64,000 nucleotides of DNA from Rhynchopus euleeides (taxonomy: Eukaryota; Euglenozoa; Diplonemea; Diplonemida; Diplonemidae). Of the stretch, positions 48,850 through 59,570 are shown piece after piece. The stretch is from positions 1,860,001 to 1,924,000 of the forward strand of contig OY723288.1 in NCBI GenBank assembly GCA_963210315.1, written 5' to 3'. Positions within the stretch are counted from its first letter, which is position 1; every line of letters begins with the position of its first letter. A program made the translations under genes and the position numbers. The notes below the pieces were generated by a model that saw nothing but the letters and a program-made list of their open reading frames with translations, did not search any database and had not been told where the DNA came from.

Positions 48850-49864
48850 ATGCCGCGTGCCCAGGGCCTCGCAGAGGTGTCAGATGCTGCTGCAGAGGAG
48901 TACCTTGCTCGAAAGACGCTCGCCAAACGGGAGATGTGCGGGGTCTCGGCAGAGAGCGTTGTGGCAGACCTGCGTAAAAAGAAAACGGCACACGACATCG
49001 GTGAGGCAACATTATTTCGGGCGCTACGTCGGGCTGGGTACATAGGAGAGCGAGTGGGACGTGGTGACGACAGATATATGCAGTGGTGCATCAACTGCAC
49101 GCACGTGCGGGAAAAGCGGCGTTCCTTGCTAGCCAAGAAAGATGTCACCTGCACTCCTACTCCTCCCACTCGTCCTGCTCCTACCCCCACACCAACTGAT
49201 GTGGGCAGTGAGAGTGATGGCAGCTCCAGAGCAGCAGATGATCTAGGAAGCAATGAGCGGGTCAGCCGGGCAGACTACCCCAGTCTGTACCGGAAGTACG
49301 AAGCGTTGCGGGCCCACCACCGCCTCCAGGAGAGGACCCGAGGGTTGAGAGTAGGGTTGTACAACGCCAGGGGAGGTATTCCCCTGGCGTTGAGACATCC
49401 CTGGCGACCTTGCGGTCGCACTGTGTGGGGGCTGAGTCGGCAGGCAGATGCCGATCCAATGACTTTGTTGAGTCCCCACATGGTACACTCTCATACGTGT
49501 TGTCGAGACTGCGTGGTGTGCATATCCTGCGGGGCGCAAATTACACAGCACAATCATAACCATTTCGGCTCTCAGGGCGTACAATATCCCAATCGTGCCT
49601 TCACAGGCTAAGATCGACGAAGCAAAGGCATCTACAACGCTGCCTACTAATGCCGATGCAGCCTCCCAGGCGTACGAAGTACTCACAATGACCCATATGC
49701 GATCGAAGTACTACACCCAGAAGGTGGCTGAACTCATTCTGCTGACGCAACAACACAACATTCCCACTAATCAGGTCAAGAAAGACCTTGCCGAGGCACT
49801 GGGGAAGGCAACATGCGTGCCACCTGAGCCAGAACCACCGCAGAAAAGGCAAAGAACGAAATAA
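48850..49864 (+). CDS. Element-encoded protein, two exons
   Basis: Exon 1 48850-49350 (GTAGGG donor) and exon 2 49607-49864 (TTCACAG acceptor), phase 0, giving about 252 residues. Exon 1 has a helical, HTH-like part (AESVVADLRKKKTAHDIGEA-TLFRALRRAGYIG) and a Cys pair (WCINC). Across the splice a coiled coil forms (YRKYEALRAHHRLQERTRGLR then AKIDEAKAS). Exon 2 ends in a basic tail (PPQKRQRTK). No nuclease is seen, so it is either a DNA-binding accessory or the rest of a shrunken transposase. The start is uncertain: the frame is open back to 48,712 inside the TIR. Confidence 0.6.
49363..49391. repeat. Perfect hairpin inside the element's intron
   Basis: AACGCCAGGGGA (49,363-49,374) and TCCCCTGGCGTT (49,380-49,391) are perfectly complementary around GGTAT. 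It begins 12 nt after the proposed donor and could influence splicing. Confidence 0.75.
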
Positions 49865-50107
49865 TGCGGTCGGGAGTGGTTCAGGTACAAAGGCAAGGTA
49901 CGAAACTGAGGTACATTTTTTAGGACCCCAAAAAATCATCACAAAAGTGCGTATCAGGTGTCACAAGTGGGCCCCAGACAGTTTCCGGGGGGGTATGGGT
50001 CGGATTTTCGGGTCAGATCAGGTATTAGGGCGGCTCTGATGGTATGTTGAAAATTTTGGTTTTCGTACGTTTTTAGGGGGCTTATGACCCCCCCTAATCA
50101 TACAGTG

Positions 50108-50205
50108 CAAACGATAATTATTATCGCATACGATAATTATTATCGTACTCCCATTATCGTATATTATCGTATACGATAATATACGATAATGGTGCGATAA
50201 TTTTT
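50108..50205. repeat. Left subterminal array of CGATAAT words
   Basis: Repeated ATACGATAAT and ATTATCGTAT in both orientations, overlapping to form palindromes. Such arrays are typical transposase binding sites in hAT elements. A larger array lies at 53,160-53,408. Confidence 0.8.
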
Positions 50206-50425
50206 TTGAGATTTTTGGAAAACCAGAAATCAGCCCAGAACACATTGAAAAAGTGGTAAAAGTGGAGCCGGAAGCTGCCATTTTTGCTTCTTTGAATTAT
50301 TGGTGACGGGGGGCTTCACTCAGAAGTGTAGAATGTTCCTCACAAATGGGTGGCAGACACAACACACATAGTGCCATGACATGCGCAGCACTATGTCTGT
50401 CTGGGGCATCCTGTCAATGAAGCTG

Positions 50426-50525
50426 GCACCGTTGGAAGAAGTTTCAGGCACAGGGGGGCGGAGAGGTTACAGGATACTGCCACGCACATCCGTGGCACTC
50501 ATTTGCGTGTGCGCTCTCGACCCGT
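50426..50525 (+). repeat. Upstream copy of ~100 bp from the transposase gene
   Basis: About 85% identical to 51,795-51,899, inside the transposase coding region. Both begin GGCACCGTTGGAAGAAGTTT and share CACTCATTTGCGTGTGCGC. Here it is out of frame and lies in the leader, before the ATG at 50,591. Confidence 0.85.
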
Positions 50526-50590
50526 GTGTCTATCGCTATGTTGTGACTGCATCGCCATCACCCTCCACAGGAAACACCAGGGATCAAAAA

Positions 50591-52918
50591 ATGTCTCGTC
50601 GTCGTAGGATAAAAGACGACACAACAACGGAGGATGACGCAGAGGAAGATGATGACGGCGATGACGAGGAAGAGGGCAGTGATGAGGACGAGCCGGACCA
50701 GAAACGCCGTCGCGTCACGGGGGGGAAGGACAAGAAGCCCTCAGCGAAAAAGGCGGCCGTGAAAAAGCCACCCCCAAAGAAGCCAGCAGCGAAGAAGCCA
50801 GCCCCCAAGAAGACAGCACCAAAGCCCGCGGGAAAATCGGAGAGCGCGCAGAAACGCCTGGACACGATAAAACTCAGAAAAACGGTGGAGGAAGCCGCAG
50901 ACGAGGCTGCTGCCAAGAAGAGGATCTCCTTGGTAACAGCCAGGCAGCGGCTGCAGCAACTGGCGAGGTACGACGCCACAGTTGCTGCGGCCTACACGAT
51001 CAAGTCGGTGGAGGACCTCCCGTTCGAAACTCGCACCATGCTGCTTGATGCAAACCCCCCCCGGACATTATCGGACGAAGTCCTGTGGTGCAACCTCTGT
51101 AGCATCGTCGTAAAGCATGCTGAATCGACAGTGGCAAAGAAACACGTGACCGACACGAAGGCGCACCAGACCACATCGAAGGAAGCGCCAGTGCAGGCGG
51201 CCCCCTGTGTTTCAACCACGAAGAGCGATCCCACGACCACCGCATCATTTCAAAAGGCATGGGCACTTGCCCTTGTGATTGCGGGGATCACGCCTCACCA
51301 GGCGTCTATCCTTGCGCTGCCGATGACCACCCCTCTGCCGAAGCCCCGGACGCTGCTGGGCAAGGCCCCGCTGTTCGTCGCGGAGATCCAGAAGAAGATC
51401 CGCGACTGCATCACCGGCCGGCCGGTGGCGTTGGGCGTTGATGGAACAGGCCTGCGGCATCTTGGCTTTGCCATCATGTCGGTCGTCGCCTACGTGGGAG
51501 GCAGGGGAGTGCTCCTCCTGTCGAAAGTGCGTGGTGACGGCGAGGTGCACAACGCAGAGGACGTCGGGGATGTGCTTGACGAGGTGCGGGAACTGTACGG
51601 CATTACCCGCAGTACAGTTGTCGCTGACTTCGGGTCGGTGACCGTCAAGGCGTTTGGCGACAAGAAGGAGGAGGGCATCTACTGCCTGGGCCACCACCTC
51701 AACGCAGCGTTGAAGCGAGCAGTGCGCCAGTCATACCCCCGGGCGTATGCCTTCTGCACGCTGGTGTCGCAGTTCTTCGGGTGCAAGTCGCGCCGGCACC
51801 GTTGGAAGAAGTTTCAGGCACAGGGGGCGGAGAGGATGCATGATGCTGCAACGAACATCCGTGACACTCATTTGCGTGTGCGCACCGCTCTCGACCGCGG
51901 AGCGGTGCGTGCGCTCCGCAAGCTTCTCCCATCCGTGAACGTCACAGATACCGATGCGGTGGTGCTGGAGCGGGCTGCCGCCTTTGTGGCGGAAACAGAC
52001 GACACCCACGCCGCCAATGTGGAGGTGTCCAGCCCTCAGCAACCCGCCTCTACTTCGGACACTCGATGGGCAGCGATGTTCGACCTGACAGTCCACCTGC
52101 AGACCCGGTGTGCGATGCTGCTGCAGTTCGTCAGCGTGGAGATGGCGAGGAAGAAGAAGCCACTCACTCTCAGGCAGCTCTCTGAGCACATCCAGAAGGG
52201 AACATGGGAAGAGCACGTCAGCGAGACGGTGGCTGTGGCTGAGATGGTGGAGCCGGTGCTGTGGCTCGTGCGATGGGTGCAGAACCCGGAAGCCCGTCTG
52301 GGGCACATCAAAGTGCGGACTATCACGGAGGAGTACCAGAAGGTGGTGACGAACACCAGTTATCCTGCTCCTATCCGCACCTTGCTGAAGGATGCCTGGG
52401 AGTCTTGGCCGTCGAAGGCGAGGTTCGAGATGGCGCTCATCTTCGACCCGGAAACCGTGCTGATGGCTGACTTCGACGACTTCCCCGACATCACAAACCA
52501 GCTGGTGTGGGCCGTGGATTTCCATGCCCTTGCTGACGACGAGTGCTGGGCGGAGTTCACACAGTACCTCAATGCCCCTGCCGAATCCCTGCAGACCGAC
52601 ACCCCGATTGCGTTCTGGCTGGAGAAGGGGAGGAAGCTGTTCCCCATCCTGGCGCCACATGTGGTGGCTTGGCTCCGCACGCCTGTGTCGGTCACACAGG
52701 TCGACAGTGTGTTTTCGACGGCAGAGTCCCGCAAGTCCAAGCGGGGGTCGAACATCTCGACGAAGACCTACGCGGATCGTCTGTTCTTGCAGCGGAACGG
52801 CGACCTCCTCGGCTACTTCGACAAGAGCAACCGGTTCGCAGAAGCCCTCGAAAGGGACTATGTCTCTGATGATTCCTCTGAGGAGGACGAATCCGAGACT
52901 GAGATGGATATCATTTAG
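50591..52918 (+). CDS. hAT-like transposase
   Basis: 775 residues, one exon. An acidic start and a Lys/Pro/Ala-rich histone-tail-like stretch (about 55-80) lead to a zinc-finger candidate (WCNLC ... HVTDTKAH, about residue 165-190) of CGGBP1/BED-like spacing. The RNase H-fold core has D in LGVDGTG, D in VVADFGSV, the family phrase YCLGHHLNAALK, the RW motif SDTRWAAM, and a likely Glu in EMVEPVLWL. The C-terminal dimerisation region (IAFWLEKGRKLFPILAPHVV, PVSVTQVDSVFSTAESRKSKRG) is typical of hAT. It excises and reinserts the element. I start at MSRRRR; the 70 codons before it include the out-of-frame duplicated segment. Confidence 0.9.
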   Translation: MSRRRRIKDDTTTEDDAEEDDDGDDEEEGSDEDEPDQKRRRVTGGKDKKPSAKKAAVKKPPPKKPAAKKPAPKKTAPKPAGKSESAQKRLDTIKLRKTVEEAADEAAAKKRISLVTARQRLQQLARYDATVAAAYTIKSVEDLPFETRTMLLDANPPRTLSDEVLWCNLCSIVVKHAESTVAKKHVTDTKAHQTTSKEAPVQAAPCVSTTKSDPTTTASFQKAWALALVIAGITPHQASILALPMTTPLPKPRTLLGKAPLFVAEIQKKIRDCITGRPVALGVDGTGLRHLGFAIMSVVAYVGGRGVLLLSKVRGDGEVHNAEDVGDVLDEVRELYGITRSTVVADFGSVTVKAFGDKKEEGIYCLGHHLNAALKRAVRQSYPRAYAFCTLVSQFFGCKSRRHRWKKFQAQGAERMHDAATNIRDTHLRVRTALDRGAVRALRKLLPSVNVTDTDAVVLERAAAFVAETDDTHAANVEVSSPQQPASTSDTRWAAMFDLTVHLQTRCAMLLQFVSVEMARKKKPLTLRQLSEHIQKGTWEEHVSETVAVAEMVEPVLWLVRWVQNPEARLGHIKVRTITEEYQKVVTNTSYPAPIRTLLKDAWESWPSKARFEMALIFDPETVLMADFDDFPDITNQLVWAVDFHALADDECWAEFTQYLNAPAESLQTDTPIAFWLEKGRKLFPILAPHVVAWLRTPVSVTQVDSVFSTAESRKSKRGSNISTKTYADRLFLQRNGDLLGYFDKSNRFAEALERDYVSDDSSEEDESETEMDII

Positions 52919-53159
52919 AAGGGGGGATGGGGGGGGGGGGGGGCGGCGTGCCAGGTCGTCTGTCCGTGATGTGGTTCCTGTGCTGTTCGGTGGGCGGGTG
53001 GGGGGGGGGGATGACGAATTCTGTCTCGATGTCTGATGACATCGAGGGTGTTGAAGGGACTGGGGGGGGGGGGGGGGGCGATGAATCCTGATGACGGACG
53101 AGTATGTGAAGGAATCTGACGAGGGCAGTGGTGTTCAAGAATAGTGCAACCCAGTAAGT

Positions 53160-53408
53160 ATCGCATACGATAATCCCATTATCGTATACGACCGGATACG
53201 ATAATTATTATCGTATGCGATAACATACGATAATGGGATTATCGTATGCGATAATATACGATAATAATTATCGTATCCGTTCGTATACGATAATGGGATT
53301 ATCGCATCATACGATAATGGATTATCGTATGCGATAATAAATTATCGTATGCGATAATTTTCCGAAAATTATCGTATCTGGTATATGTGCGATAATAATT
53401 ATCGTTTG
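53160..53408. repeat. Right subterminal array of CGATAAT words
   Basis: At least a dozen ATACGATAAT/ATTATCGTAT/ATGCGATAAT words in alternating orientation, with spacers of a few bases, ending at the right terminus of the hAT-like element. Confidence 0.85.
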
Positions 53409-53423
53409 CACTGTATGCCTAAT

Positions 53424-54046
53424 GGGGGGGGCTAAATAGAAGACCCCCCCCTTGTAATAGGCGTATAAACGCTTTTTTTGGGGGGTTTTCAAAACCTAAA
53501 ATTTTGGGCAATTTTTGCAGTGGGTGGCCAAATACAAGGGGGGGGGGGGGTCTTGTATTCGGCGGTCCGTGAATTTTCCCAATTTTGGCGAATTTTGCTC
53601 CAGGTGACCTCGTGGAATCGCGATTTTCGCCTTCCATTGCACTATTCGGAATCCGTGCGGATCGTGGTGGGGTCATTTTGTGGGTGGTGGTGTCAAGTTA
53701 CACCCATGAAATGTGGGTCTGGTTTGGCTCCTGATAATGGGAGGATATTCCCAGGAGTCAGCCACCTGCAGGGACCCCCACACCGGTGTCCAAAACCCTG
53801 TTCTTTTGAATGTTTGAATTCCGTGCGGATCGCAGTGGGGCCATTTTGACCATGGGGTGCCTGTTAGGACTGGAAAAACAGGCTGAAAATTTGAAAATTG
53901 GCCAAAATTCACGGACCGCCGAATACAAGACCCCCCCCCCTTGTATTCGGCCTAAAATTTTCTGGATTTCGAATTTCCAGACCCCCCCCCTTCTATTCGG
54001 CCACCCCCTTGTATTCGGCCACCCCCTTCTATTTAGCCCCCCCCAG
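53424..54046. mobile_element. Small element with G-run inverted ends
   Basis: GGGGGGGGCTAAATAGAAG at 53,424 is matched by CTTCTATTTAGCCCCCCCC ending near 54,046. Next come arrays of CCCCCTTGTATTCGGCC-type words in both orientations, and an inner inverted pair (GGCGGTCCGTGAATTTT near 53,560; complement near 53,900). The core (53,640-53,880) is a copy of the ~180 bp repeat family. No coding. The hAT-like element inserted at its left edge. Confidence 0.7.
53640..53880. repeat. Copy of the ~180 bp repeat family inside a small element
   Basis: Carries GAATCCGTGCGGATCGTGG, GTGGGGTCATTTTG, CACCCATGAAATGTGGGTCT, a second GTGCGGATCGCAGTGGGG and the CCATGGGGTGCCTGTT edge, in the same order as at 10.8-11.7 kb. 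Confidence 0.8.
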
Positions 54047-54257
54047 TAGGGGGGGGGGGGTGAATCTCGATAACGAACACTTCTGTCCGGGAGGACCGGC
54101 GGGTGGTGAACCCCCCCCTCTCCCCCCCACCCCCCCTCCCCCCAATGAAAATAGCAAACTGCGTGCAAGCATATAAGTCTTCTTGTATTTCCATTGTTTC
54201 TTCTTCTTCTTCTTCTTATTTTGCCCAACCCACATGGCATGGGCCTGTATAAAGAAT

Positions 54258-54458
54258 GTACCTACCACCCCCCGTGTATATGTCACCCCCCAAAAGGGGT
54301 GTGTTTATGTCACCCCCAGGCGGCCCTGGCGGGGGGTGACATACACTAACCTACCACCCCCCGTGTATATGTCACCCCCTAAAAGGCGTGTTCATGTCAC
54401 CTCCCTCCCGATTTTTGCACCTGGGGGGGGTGACATATACACGGGGGGTGGTAGGTAC
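54258..54458. repeat. ~200 bp foldback with a third internal arm
   Basis: 34 bases at 54,258-54,291 (GTACCTACCACCCCCC and onward) are exactly inverted at 54,425-54,458. A near copy of the same arm lies in direct orientation at about 54,351-54,385. No coding. Confidence 0.8.
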
Positions 54459-55550
54459 CCCCCCTGCTGAGCACTCGATTCCGCCTCCTCACGCCTGCTC
54501 GCACCTTCCTGCACTTGCATGGAGCGTCGAGTTGAGGCAGGGGTGCATATCAGGCAAAATCTCCTGTTTTTGGCGGTTCGATCAGTTTGCTTGCTGCTGT
54601 GCCGCACTGCCTGGTGACGGCACAGGAGCTCCGACAACATCACAAAACATAACCACGCGACGTCGCTCTGGGGGGTTGGTCATCACAGACACCCTCCCCG
54701 AGAGGAGGTTTGCAAAAAGGAAGAAAAAAAACGGTCCGCTGTGAGGGCCGCTCGGTATACCAACGCCAACCCGGCAGGACCACCGTTTTCTACCCCCCCC
54801 CCCCCCCAAAAAAAAGGGGGGTTTCAACCCACAATAAAAAAACGCAATCGCATGGGGCCCAAAAGGAAATATAGTAGCGCATTCAGCTTGCATGAGTGTT
54901 CTCTCTTGTGTCCCCCCCCCTCCAGCTGTTTCTTAGTTTTGGATACTCGTTACTTTTGGGCGCTGAGGCGCGGCCGCCACCACCGCTCAGCGTGTATTGC
55001 GTCTCTTCTGGTCGGATGCTGAAGGATGGTGGCTGCAGGGGAGGGGCTCTAACAACTGCGACGCCCTGCGATGTGCGAATGGTAGCCCCTCAACCGAGAC
55101 CCCACCAAGGGGAAGCACGTGATGCCCCCCACTACCCCCCCCCCCATCCCCACCCCGACCCCCTCGATCAATCCGACCACTCCCGTCGGCCTGTGCGGGT
55201 GGATGGTGGGACATCTCGTGGGGCAACCCGCCCCGACACTCCCACCCCATGGTTTGCCCCGCATCACCGCATCACCACACCACCGCACAACAAAACAGCG
55301 CTTTCTTGCACAGCACAGTCGCTTCATTTTACACTTTCCCTCCAGTGGGGACCTGCCCTTTCCCGCGCCCCCGCTTCTCTTTTATCGCGTTGACGAACGG
55401 CGTATCTCAGAAGGCCCTGCTAAAACCTTCTTCCCTCCCCCTCCCAGCACACACAGCCCCGCCGGAGGCGGAGGCCGAATCATCTCGTTTGCATCCGTAG
55501 CCCCCTCCCGTCGACCTATCGAAACGCTGCGCCTGTCGGCGTCTCCCGCC
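54459..55550. other. Intergenic, upstream of the His-rich gene
   Basis: No supported gene. C-rich tracts and a CACCGCA-rich leader precede the start at 55,551. Confidence 0.45.
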
Positions 55551-57554
55551 ATGCGTTTCAGCGTGATTGCCGCAGCGGTGCTGTTGGGATGTGTGTGCCC
55601 CAGTGGCGCCACAACCCTCGCAGAGAAGAGGGCGGCTGAGGTATGAATTTTGGGCGGCCCCAGCGCAGGTGGCAAGACGGTGATGGTGTTAGCGGTGTGA
55701 CAAAAGGTGCTATCAGGCACTTTTCTCCGCTTTTTGGGTTGATGTGGTGGTGGTGGAAAGAGAGAGAGAGAGAGGAGGGTGAGAGGGTTTCCACTCTCCA
55801 GAGAGGTTCTGACGAAGATGTCATTTTTTTGTTGCTAAATCTTAGGGCCTATTCCCAACCCTCCCGACACCCCACAGCAAAAGGACCTGCAGAAGGATGA
55901 GCTGGACAGGAAGACGCAGCAGATGAAGGAAGAGTCCGAACTGCGCGCACAGCGCGAGGTGGCGGAGATCGACAGGCTGAAGAAGGCCGCGGACCACCTG
56001 GAGCAGAGCCAGAAGGCGAAGATCAACGATGCGGCGGAGGTGGCGAAGAAGCTGGCACAGGAGCAGAACGAGATCCGCAAGTCTGTGGAGGAGGACATCG
56101 CGACACGCCAGAAGGATGTACTGGAGAGGATGAAGCAGGGGCACTCTGCGGAGATCGAGCGGAAGACCGCGGAGGAGTGGGCACGCCGCATGCTGCAGAA
56201 GGCGCGCCAGGAATACGAGGCGAAGCGTGCTGACATCATCCGTGCGGCAGAGACATGGTCCGCACACCCCAACGCGACGAACCCCAATGAGACGGCCCCT
56301 GTGGCAGCCCCCCGCGAGGCTGCCCCGGTGCCTCCTGTGGCTGCCCACGAGGCTGTCCCTGTGACGGAGAAGCGCCTCCGGGCTGTGCGGCTCAACCGCA
56401 TCGACGTCTACTCCGAGAACACCGTGGAGGACACCGCCCCCGGGCACCACTCGCACCACCACGGGTCGCACCACAGCTCCCACCACCACAGCCCGCCGAA
56501 GCCGACGGAGCTGGAGACGCCCAAGCCGACGGATGAGCCTGACTCGGCGGACATGCCTGCGATTGCCGCGGGGGGTGATGTTGTTGTGCAGGGGCCAGCG
56601 GTGGCGGTTGCGTCAGGGGATGCGGCTGTGGAGGTGAAGCCGGTGTCGGAGGGCGGGCACCACAGCCACCACAGCTCGCCTCCGGAGGAGGGGGAGGGCT
56701 TCAAGCAGGAGGACGGCGGGCACCACAACCACCACCACAACCACCACCACTCGGCGGATGACAAGGCGGGGCCGCACACGCATGTCACGGAGTCGTACCA
56801 CAAGACTGTCATTATCCAGGAGCGCGCGCGCTTCAGGTCGCACGCAACCACGAAGCTCGCAATGGCGACTGAGAAGCGGGAGTCGCAGACGGGGAGCGTG
56901 CTGTTCTGGGCGATCACAGTGCCCCTCTCTGGCGCGGTATGCAGCATCGAGGCTTTACAGGGGGGGGGCGAATAGAATTACTAAGTAATACTATTCAAAA
57001 TGGCATGTTTGAAAAATTCCCAAATTTTGGGTTGGGTGCATTCCCCAGTAAGTGGTATTCCACTCCACCGAAATCGAAAAAAAAGTTGATCGTGAACTGG
57101 CCTGAACCAGCGCAGTTCACGATCAACTTTTTTTTCGATTTCGGTGGAGTGGAATACCACTTACTGGGGAATGCACCCAACCCAAAATTTGGGGATTTTC
57201 AAACATGCCATTTTGAATAGTATTACTTAGTAATTCTATTCGCCCCCCCCCTGTAAGTATTTCTGGGGTGGGTTTTTTGCGGCGTGTGCCGCTACCTTAC
57301 AAATACCGAATTTGAAAAGAAGGGTTTGAGTTGACGTGAGGTCTCTCTCCTCTCTCTGTGCCCAGCTGGGCAGTGTGCGGTTTGCCTTTGCTCCGCTTGA
57401 GGCTACCTCACACAGCACACATGCAGGTGCCTTGCGCACCGTCCACCACCACCTCCTCCTCCTCATCTCCCCCCTGCAGATTCTGATGGTGTACTCGACA
57501 CGGAGGAATCAGCCCTACCACCGCGTCTCCAGGGGCGGCTACCACGAGCTCTGA
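55551..57554 (+). CDS. Secreted or type I membrane protein: coiled coil, His-rich, one C-terminal TM
   Basis: Exons 55551-55640, 55878-56936 and 57480-57554, all phase 0, giving 407 residues. Exon 1 is a signal peptide (MRFSVIAAAVLLGCVCPSGA). Exon 2 opens with a long charged coiled coil (about 31-150), then an Ala/Pro linker, then clusters of His with Ser or Asn (such as HHSHHHGSHHSSHHH), likely to bind metal ions. A TM helix spans the last splice (GSVLFWAITVPLSGA plus ILMVYS, about 369-388), followed by a short basic tail. That the helix forms only after splicing supports the model. The second intron (543 nt) holds a 296 bp foldback transposon; without splicing the protein would end in a junk tail at 56,975. 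Function not recognised. Confidence 0.8.
56958..57253. mobile_element. Near-perfect 296 bp foldback MITE in an intron
   Basis: CAGGGGGGGGCGAATAG at the left end and its complement at the right are flanked by TA on both sides. The two arms, about 140 bp each, match almost base for base around a short loop near 57,105. A TA target and CAG ends point to Tc1/mariner-type mobilisation. Confidence 0.92.
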
Positions 57555-59570
57555 GGGGCGCAGGGGGCAGCGACCCAAGGCAGCTAGCTGTCATTCAACG
57601 CGTCGCGAGGGGGGGGTGCAGTGCGATCTCCTCCCCGCCTGACGCCCTGCAGCATGCCCCTCCTCGACTGCGACGCGCCTGCTGCTCCCTTCCTCTGTGG
57701 GCTTTGACGAGTATACTTTACGCCTTGCGCTAAAAGAAATGAATGCAGCGCCGGCGATTCGAACAATTTTTTTTGCACGAAATCGCTGGCGCTGGGTTCG
57801 CTGGGCCACCTGGCTTTGCGTCTCAATCGTGCAAGCGTATTGAGAACTGCATGGATTTCCCTCCGTGCCAGACTGTGTCAACATGTGTCAACTTGTGTCG
57901 CGCCACGGGTAGTATCTCAGCCTCACCTGAGGGGGGAACGGCCGGAGGAGGGGCTGCCTGAGGAGGCAGGGGGGCTCGAGCCGGCGTGGCGTGGCATACA
58001 CCACACACACGCTTGGCTCGACCCCCCTCCCGTACAGAGCAACCCCACTCCCGCGCCTTTCCTGGAGGTCATGTGAGGTGGGTTATTTGCTTCTCCCTTC
58101 TCACGCCACCAACCACCCCCATCCCCGTTCCCAACTCCGTTCTGTTCGGTTGCTTAACAAACGCATACGCGTATGATATGCTGCAGTGTGGGGCGTTCTT
58201 CTCAATGTGCCAGGGAAAAAAAGCTGCGTGTCAACAGGTGTGGCACCGCACGCAGTGTTTTTTTTATAGTTGAGGCGCTCACTTTTTTCCGGCACCTTTT
58301 GAGGATGGATGCCCCGCAGTGCACTGTCTCCCCTACCCACTTCCTTTCCCGCCCCCTCCGACCCCCCCCCCGCCCCCCCGAAAAAATGTAGTGAGCGACA
58401 CTGCCGCGACCCCAACAAAAAAAACCAAATCTCCGACATGAGGGTGGGAGGGGAAGGAGTCTTCCAACCCCTCCCCACCCCGCCTTCGTTTCCGAGGGAG
58501 AGGAGACAGACAGATCAGCAGAGCCGAGATGGTCGGAACAGGCAGACATCCGCACGGCTGCTGTTCGGCATAGAGCATGCCACAGGCTTGTGTCGGTGCA
58601 TCTTCTATTGCTGGCGTCACCTTCACTGACTGGCTGTCACGCATGTCAGGTCGAGGGGGGTGGTGGTGGTGGTGGTGGCGTCAGCCCAAGAAAATTGTAG
58701 CGGTGGCCGCCCCCGTGCTTGATCCCCTTCCTCCGGAGCTTTCCTGCTTTATTTACCCTTGTTTTCTTACGCACACGACTTTCGCGCGGAAAGTGTCATT
58801 CAGCTCTGCCAAACGTGCTCTACACACCACCCCCTTCATCAGGCAAGTGGGTTTGTAAGTGTGTGTGGAAGCGTCAACGCATCAAACGAAGTATCAACAG
58901 TAGAGAAAGAGCGGCAGAGTTGAAGTGACACTTTCCCCCGCCACACACACCGCAGCCACCTCATCCAACCGTGGTATTGACCAGACCACTTGTATTTGTC
59001 AGCGTGCGATATGCACTCAGATGCGCCATCAAATTGAACGAGTTCATTGTATTTTCCAACTGAAAGCTGGCCATGCTGCAACACGTTGTCTAGAAGCCAA
59101 CTGAAAATGATTGTTGCCTTGCGTGCATGTCTAAACCGCATGTGCGCGTCGACAGCCCAGATGGACCACTGATGGTGCCTGATTTTCCGACTTGAGTCCG
59201 TGTATCTTCAACGCCTTCAGCCACCAAGGTGGACAGAAGGACAGCGAGGATGCTGTGTCAGAGTTGCTTCTCTTCACACAGAAGAAGTGGGTGGGTGGGT
59301 GGTGGGGATAAAGTAGTCCCATGAAGTACTGCTAACACAACTACAGTCTTGGACAGTACATACACGATGATATTCTTGACAGAACGCCCGCATACTTGAA
59401 CCTTCGACTTAACCAAGAGCAGTGCACCCCTCCCCTGCCCAGCCCACCCCGGCCCATGACTCCACTTGCATCATACGATGGTCCCCGTCACACCCAGCAG
59501 GAGTGTGCGCCTTGCCCCGTTCTGTCACATCCTACCACCCGACAGAGACAGGCCCCGCGCACGCAGGGCA
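57555..59570. other. Intergenic with one possible minus-strand relic
   Basis: Mostly C-rich low-complexity DNA. On the minus strand at about 59,170-58,950 a stretch reads like protein (AVDAHMRFRHARKATIIFSW, LLDNVLQHGQLSVGKYNELV) and then loses coding character. Another protein-like stretch on that strand (LSFCPPWWLKALKIHGLKSE), at about 59,250-59,190, is in a different frame. I read it as a relic of an unknown gene. Confidence 0.35.

Larger units (their letters stand above)
48570..50094 (+). mobile_element. One-gene DNA element with ~240 bp TIRs, TA-flanked
   Basis: GGGGGGGTCATAAGCCC at 48,570 is inverted at 50,094, with TA outside each (48,568-48,569 and 50,095-50,096). The inverted arms run to about 48,810 and 49,850 and are nearly identical. 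The ends share GGGGGGGTCA with the foldback at 37,562. A hAT-like element begins 5 bp beyond the right end. Confidence 0.88.
50099..53417 (+). mobile_element. hAT-like transposon, apparently intact
   Basis: CATACAGTGCAAACG at 50,099 is inverted at 53,417. CCTAAT flanks both sides (50,093-50,098 and 53,418-53,423), giving a 6 bp duplication; an 8 bp one, usual for hAT, is not seen. Both ends carry arrays of CGATAAT/ATTATCG words. It encodes one intact transposase. Its left duplication overlaps the TA next to the 48,570-50,094 element, so it jumped into the edge of that element. Confidence 0.9.
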
